This document shows, piece by piece, positions 14,438 through 18,068 of a stretch of 18,068 nt of DNA (position 1 is the first letter of the stretch; every line of letters starts with the position of its first letter). Under the pieces are notes generated by a model. It saw nothing but the letters and a program-made list of their open reading frames with translations, ran no database searches and had not been told where the DNA came from. A program made the position numbers and the translations under genes. Source of the stretch: Flavobacterium sp. (GTDB lineage: Bacteria > Bacteroidota > Bacteroidia > Flavobacteriales > Flavobacteriaceae); contig JASLGC010000308.1 in the NCBI GenBank assembly GCA_030150335.1, forward strand, positions 1 through 18,068, written 5' to 3'.

Positions 14438-15070
14438 TTATTTTCTTCTTAATTTACAGATGCGCTTTACTAAATCAGGATATTCTTTTTGCAATGCTTT
14501 TCCTTCTTTAATAGGGCGGTTTAATTCCCGATGAATACTGTCATAATGCATTACTTCTGGAAACAATTTAACTACTAAATTCCTTATCTCCGTAGAGTTT
14601 TTTACGCGTTCTTTTACCTCATACGCCCTATCACTAACAAGTAGTAACTCCTCCGCTCGATATTCTTCGGATTCATCATAATGTGCTACAATATCAAATC
14701 GCAGTATATCGGCTTTTACATCTTCACAAACTGCTTTTCCTTTCAACAACAACCAACATCGGAAATAAATAAAATCATCGTCGGTTAGATAAGCATTATA
14801 ATCAATAACCCCTTTATTTTCTATAAATTCACATTCCAGCATGATGCATAACTCTGCTATCTCAGCTGTAAACATTTCTTGCAACTGCTCTTGCATTACC
14901 TTTTCAAAAACAACCAAGTGACCATTGCTATGCCTCGTTAATTCCATAGTCAATTCCTCAAGATGTGAAGATACATCGTACTTAGCATTAGCTCGCTTTT
15001 TCGTCGTATCCGCCTTTTCTATTATCTCCCAAAAGAAAGCTTCTTGTTCTTGTTGTGTACTATTGACCAT
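14438..15070 (-). CDS. DUF4240 domain protein
   Basis: This is a 210-residue cytosolic protein. It opens with the DUF4240 pattern: EAFFWEIIEKAD near residues 10-21, a helical segment (VSSHLEELTMELTRHS), and the signature YLTDDDFIYFRCWLLLKGKAV, matching D-x-F-x-Y-F-R-x-W-L-x-x-x-G-K. DUF4240 proteins are typically 150-220 residues and have no assigned biochemical function; some occur near toxin-immunity gene clusters, which I know only in general. The C-terminal 60 residues (EVMHYDSIHRELNRP, then a basic end) are less typical. The gene has its own terminator, and the operon upstream is closed by the terminator at 15221-15257, so it is a separate unit. Confidence 0.75.
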   Translation of the reverse strand: MVNSTQQEQEAFFWEIIEKADTTKKRANAKYDVSSHLEELTMELTRHSNGHLVVFEKVMQEQLQEMFTAEIAELCIMLECEFIENKGVIDYNAYLTDDDFIYFRCWLLLKGKAVCEDVKADILRFDIVAHYDESEEYRAEELLLVSDRAYEVKERVKNSTEIRNLVVKLFPEVMHYDSIHRELNRPIKEGKALQKEYPDLVKRICKLRRK

Positions 15071-15220
15071 TTGTAAAGTGTTATTTCAATGCTATCGCAA
15101 CATGCTGTAAAACATAAATATACACGTTTTTAACAATAAAATTAAACATCCATTTATAAAAAAATATAAAGAAAGATCAATAAAGAATATTCACTATTTA
15201 CTTCACTTCTTTTACCAATA

Positions 15221-15257
15221 AAAAAAGAGCATATCAGCTCAAACCAATATGCTCTTT
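15221..15257 (-). terminator. Intrinsic terminator of the 15276-16787 operon
   Basis: AAAGAGCATAT (15224-15234) pairs perfectly with ATATGCTCTTT (15247-15257); the minus strand continues into T residues. It lies 18 bp after the stop codon at 15276. Confidence 0.85.
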
Positions 15258-15275
15258 AAAAATTAATATTTTGAA

Positions 15276-15989
15276 TTAACCGTAATGATTAACAACAACT
15301 GCAAGTTGATTGACCTTGTCATAACACAGATAATTATCGTTCCCGTCCGTGAAAAACTCACTACCTATCGTATAGCCAATTTCATCTAAACGTTGATTTT
15401 CAAAAACATCAGATAACTCAGCTACTATTTCTTCTACCATTGCGCTATCTGTATAAACTATTTTACTTTCATCTGCTTTTCCCCAACCATCAATTACTTG
15501 TCTAAATCGTCCAAATTTACCACTGCGATTATAGTCAACTTTATTAATAGAATATTCATAAAAGGTTGCTAAATAATAAGTTATATCAAACTCCCCAACG
15601 GCAATATCACTTATCTTAGAAAGCATCTCATCTATATACTCCTGTGTTTTTTTCTTGCTGTTCAAATATGAAATACCGTTCATATCAAAGTCTGCCTGTA
15701 TAATCGAATATACTTGCTTTGCTACAGCATACCCCTCGTAAACTGCGGTATTTCCAATAAACTGATACTTGCCATCAATCACTTTAAAAACAACAAAGCG
15801 ACTGTTATTTGTATCTGACTCTACATCCTCGTTTATCCACATCCCATTATGAGAAACAAAATGAAGCTGTTCGTCATTAGCTAAAGTAACACTACACAGC
15901 GGGTGAAAAACGCCCTTTAATTCATCATTCGTAAAAACATCTGCAAAGGCAGGATACAGTGTCACATTTACAAAACTGTTTTCAGCCAT
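15276..15989 (-). CDS. Cytosolic protein of unknown function, second gene of a lipoprotein operon
   Basis: This is a 237-residue protein with no signal peptide or membrane span. It starts MAENSFVNVTLYPAFADVF, is rich in acidic and aromatic residues, and ends NDNYLCYDKVNQLAVVVNHYG, a strand pair that recalls SMI1/KNR4 (SUKH)-type or other immunity-like folds. That resemblance is weak and I do not assign a family. Its start lies 6 bp after the stop of the lipoprotein gene at 15996, so the two are co-transcribed and may act together, one in the envelope and one in the cytosol. A strong terminator follows. Confidence 0.65.
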   Translation of the reverse strand: MAENSFVNVTLYPAFADVFTNDELKGVFHPLCSVTLANDEQLHFVSHNGMWINEDVESDTNNSRFVVFKVIDGKYQFIGNTAVYEGYAVAKQVYSIIQADFDMNGISYLNSKKKTQEYIDEMLSKISDIAVGEFDITYYLATFYEYSINKVDYNRSGKFGRFRQVIDGWGKADESKIVYTDSAMVEEIVAELSDVFENQRLDEIGYTIGSEFFTDGNDNYLCYDKVNQLAVVVNHYG

Positions 15990-15995
15990 ATTCGT

Positions 15996-16787
15996 CTATT
16001 TCTTTTTTAATTTCACAACTATACTATCATTTTCCTTCTCCATATTTAAAACAGGCATCTTCACAACTCCTGTTTTTATCTTGCGAGTAAACGGTTGAAA
16101 ATACTTCCCTTCTTTTAAATCTGGTAACATCCATCCCATAATATACTCTTGATGCAATAATACCCATTTTCCTTTTTTATACGACACAATATTAAAATAA
16201 GTTGCTCTTGTGTTAGCGCCACTTGAACAAGCAAATGATATTTCATCTCCGCCATCTCCATCTAAGTCGCCTTCGTTATACAAATATTGAAGTCCCAATA
16301 CCGGATTATTATCTTCTTTAGAAAACCACAGTGTATCTATTGTTGTTCCAGGAAAAACGGCGTATGATACTGGATTATACTTTGAAAATGCAAGATACTC
16401 TTCGTCTTCATTCATCAGTGAAGCAAAATATGAAGGTGTCACTTCTTTGCCCATAACTTTACTATAGTATTTCTCTTGTAAAACTACCTGCTTACCATTA
16501 CCTTCAAAATCACCCGTTAACTCAATAGGAAATTTATTATAAACCTTTTGAATTTTTCGTGTATCTGGTCCATAGCTATCTTGTTCTTCTGCAATCTCTA
16601 CTATTTCATCACTGTAAGTTTCCGTTGTTGCACCTTCCTCAATCTTGTTAGAACTGGATAATTTAGTATCTGTAGTTTTGAACTTACTTTCATACGTTCT
16701 TTTGGAAATATGCTTGCAACCAACAACTGTAGTCAATACAAGCAAACTTATAATTCCGTAGTTTACTAAACGATAAAACACTTTCAT
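15996..16787 (-). CDS. Lipoprotein with FG-GAP/VCBS-like calcium-loop motif
   Basis: This is a 263-residue protein. The N-terminal hydrophobic segment ending LTTVVGC gives a lipobox with the lipidated Cys24. A low-complexity linker rich in Ser, Thr and Glu (about 35-75) follows. The globular part carries ELTGDFEGNGKQVVLQ (89-104) and GDLDGDGGDEISF (173-185). The second is a D-x-D-x-D-G calcium loop of the kind seen in FG-GAP/VCBS repeats: Asp174, Asp176, Asp178, Glu182. The first looks like a decayed copy, so the protein may hold two or more beta-propeller-like blades. It ends in a Lys-rich tail. Calcium binding is likely; partner and role are unknown. It is the first gene of a two-gene operon with a promoter candidate at 16810-16840. 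Confidence 0.75.
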   Translation of the reverse strand: MKVFYRLVNYGIISLLVLTTVVGCKHISKRTYESKFKTTDTKLSSSNKIEEGATTETYSDEIVEIAEEQDSYGPDTRKIQKVYNKFPIELTGDFEGNGKQVVLQEKYYSKVMGKEVTPSYFASLMNEDEEYLAFSKYNPVSYAVFPGTTIDTLWFSKEDNNPVLGLQYLYNEGDLDGDGGDEISFACSSGANTRATYFNIVSYKKGKWVLLHQEYIMGWMLPDLKEGKYFQPFTRKIKTGVVKMPVLNMEKENDSIVVKLKKK

Positions 16788-16809
16788 TTCTCTTTCTTTG
16801 TTTATCTTA

Positions 16810-16840
16810 TAAATTTAAGCATAATGCAAAGGCCCTGCAA
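16810..16840 (-). promoter_or_regulatory. Bacteroidota promoter of the 15276-16787 operon
   Basis: On the minus strand TTG (16840-16838), a 20-bp spacer and TAAATTTA (16817-16810, 7 of 8 to TAnnTTTG) lie 22 bp before the ATG. Confidence 0.35.
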
Positions 16841-17090
16841 TTATATTCTTTCATGAAGGTAATTTAGATGCTTTAGCATTTCTTTTACTATCTCCATGAA
16901 CCTATATGTATCAGTTCAAAAAAACCGAAAATACACCCCAATCACAAATGCAAAGAAATACTACTCAAGGAGCTTACTTGCAAACTATTATCATAGACAA
17001 TAGCCGACTTCCCAATCCTCATCATCTAAAGTTTGTTATTTCCTATAGGTTAAGTTTACTTAATCATATAGAAAAACCACATAAATAGTC
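16841..17090. other. Intergenic stretch between divergent genes
   Basis: Within the gene-free gap 16788-17115 the two ends hold promoter elements for the flanking genes. The middle has a 60-codon plus-strand open frame (16906-17088) of low-complexity composition that I do not accept as a gene, and a small hairpin ATGC-TTTA-GCAT near 16870. Nothing else is seen. Confidence 0.4.
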
Positions 17091-17098
17091 TAATTTTG
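17091..17098 (+). promoter_or_regulatory. Bacteroidota -7 promoter element of rlmF
   Basis: TAATTTTG matches TAnnTTTG exactly and is followed by CAGC, 17 bp before the ATG, implying a very short leader. No matching -33 box is seen. Confidence 0.5.
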
Positions 17099-17115
17099 CA
17101 GCAAATAGTAATATA

Positions 17116-18024
17116 ATGAGAGACGCAAAAGCAACTAAAAAGAAGTTACACGAACGAAATAAGCATCAAGAGCTTTATAACTTTGACAAACTGAAACGAC
17201 AAGTTCCTGAATTAGAGGCTTTCATTATTAAAAACCCATCTGGGGTGGATACTATTGACTTCGCTAATCCGGAGGCTGTGCGATTGCTAAACAAAGCAAT
17301 CTTGATGAAGGATTATAAAATTAAGTTTTGGGATATGCCTAAAACAAACCTATGCCCTCCTATTCCTGGACGTGCGGACTATATTCACTATATCGCTGAT
17401 TTATTGGCTGAGGGGAATAATATGCAAATACCAACAGGTAAAGGTGTGAAGATTTTAGACTTGGGAATTGGAGCTAATGCTATTTATCCTATCATCGGAG
17501 TAGCAGAATACGGTTGGCAATTTGTAGCTTCTGAATCGGAAAAACAATCAATTGAGACAGCTAAACACATCATTGACAACAATCCTCACTTAAAGAATAG
17601 TGTTAATATTCGCTTCCAACCAAGTAAACGAAATATTCTAAAGAATATCATTCAAGAGAAAGAATACTTTGATGTGGTTATCTGTAATCCTCCTTTCTTC
17701 AAATCTCGCGAAGAAGTGATGGCTAAGACTACACAGAAGTTGAAAAACATTGGCAAGGAAGTAATTGGAAGACCTGTACAGAACTTTAGTGGACAGAACA
17801 ATGAGTTGTGGTGCGACGGTGGTGAAAAGGCGTTCATAACGAACTATATTTACGAGAGTAAGCACTTCAAAAGACAAGCAGTATGGTTTACAACATTAGT
17901 GTCAAACAAAGACCATTTAAAACCACTGCAAAACTTATTGAAAAAATCGGAAGCTAAAGAGGTTCGCGTTATCACAATGGAACAAGGAAATAAAGTAAGC
18001 CGTATATTGGCTTGGAAATACTAA
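17116..18024 (+). CDS. rlmF: 23S rRNA (adenine(1618)-N6)-methyltransferase RlmF
   Basis: This is a 302-residue protein similar to E. coli RlmF (YbiN) along its length. It uses S-adenosylmethionine to methylate N6 of A1618 in 23S rRNA in the cytosol. Family blocks visible in order are LHERNKHQELYNFDKL (from residue 11), DFANPEAVRLLNKA, NLCPPIPGRADYIH, the SAM-binding motif LDLGIGAN (114-121) followed by YPIIGVAEYGW, the catalytic NPPF (191-194) shared by N6-adenine methyltransferases, and ELWCDGGEKAFI. The C-terminus ends MEQGNKVSRILAWKY as in the family. The start is the only ATG that retains the N-terminal block, and the -7 box at 17091 fits it. The gene is monocistronic, with a strong terminator after it. 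Confidence 0.97.
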   Translation: MRDAKATKKKLHERNKHQELYNFDKLKRQVPELEAFIIKNPSGVDTIDFANPEAVRLLNKAILMKDYKIKFWDMPKTNLCPPIPGRADYIHYIADLLAEGNNMQIPTGKGVKILDLGIGANAIYPIIGVAEYGWQFVASESEKQSIETAKHIIDNNPHLKNSVNIRFQPSKRNILKNIIQEKEYFDVVICNPPFFKSREEVMAKTTQKLKNIGKEVIGRPVQNFSGQNNELWCDGGEKAFITNYIYESKHFKRQAVWFTTLVSNKDHLKPLQNLLKKSEAKEVRVITMEQGNKVSRILAWKY

Positions 18025-18028
18025 ATAT

Positions 18029-18066
18029 AAAAAAAGCTCATTTGAATTATCAAATGAGCTTTTTTT
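18029..18066 (+). terminator. Intrinsic terminator of rlmF
   Basis: AGCTCATTTG (18035-18044) pairs with CAAATGAGCT (18051-18060) around the loop AATTAT, flanked by an A-run and a T-run; the stem is perfect. The A/T flanks make it potentially bidirectional. Confidence 0.95.
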
Positions 18067-18068
18067 AT

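Noticed and set aside
16906..17088. 60-codon plus-strand open frame between the lipoprotein gene and rlmF
   Set aside because: The composition is polar low-complexity, it has no promoter of its own, and it ends just before the rlmF -7 element. A short peptide cannot be excluded but nothing supports it.

Overview
The window is AT-rich (roughly one third G+C by eye) and reads as chromosomal DNA of a Flavobacteriaceae-type Bacteroidota; Myroides or Flavobacterium would fit, but the genus is a guess. The grounds are several lipoproteins with Bacteroidota-style lipoboxes, A-rich leaders in place of Shine-Dalgarno sites, several matches to the Bacteroidota promoter element TAnnTTTG, and Flavobacteria-like proteins. 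I see no rRNA, tRNA, CRISPR array, transposase or integrase.

Layout. 1-278 (-) is the 5' part of an FHS-family sugar/proton symporter, cut by the window edge. 538-1545 (+) is a lipoprotein of unknown function closed by a strong terminator. 1546-6642 is the most accessory-looking part: a 1.1-kb gene-free stretch with unusual repeats (two arrays of 11-bp period, one folded into a large imperfect palindrome, and a 25-bp direct repeat), then two minus-strand genes separated by about 550 bp of apparently decayed DNA. One encodes an alpha-helical/TPR protein ending in two OB-like domains that resemble the S1/CSD domains of TOTE conflict systems. The other is a DUF262 (GmrS/ParB-like) protein whose C-terminal HNH region looks degenerate. 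Together they are the best candidate here for a defence or conflict module.

7432-8819 holds a coiled-coil membrane protein and a convergent aquaporin Z that share a bidirectional terminator. 9152-12345 (-) holds an NTF2-like protein, a tight two-gene operon (AiiA-like metallo-beta-lactamase lactonase, then a zinc alcohol dehydrogenase) that suggests lactone opening followed by hydroxy-acid oxidation, and a TPM-domain lipoprotein. 12733-13969 (+) holds a small lipoprotein and a small cytosolic protein, both unrecognised. 14438-16787 (-) holds a DUF4240 protein and a two-gene operon (a lipoprotein with a calcium-loop-like motif and a cytosolic partner). 17116-18024 (+) is RlmF, a 23S rRNA m6A methyltransferase, followed by a strong terminator.

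Three minus-strand genes open to TTG or GTG upstream of a better ATG, and the alcohol dehydrogenase reading frame runs upstream into the lactonase gene. For these I moved the start to the ATG that matches the protein family or has the A-rich leader. Most transcription units end in clear intrinsic hairpins, so operon boundaries can be read fairly well.
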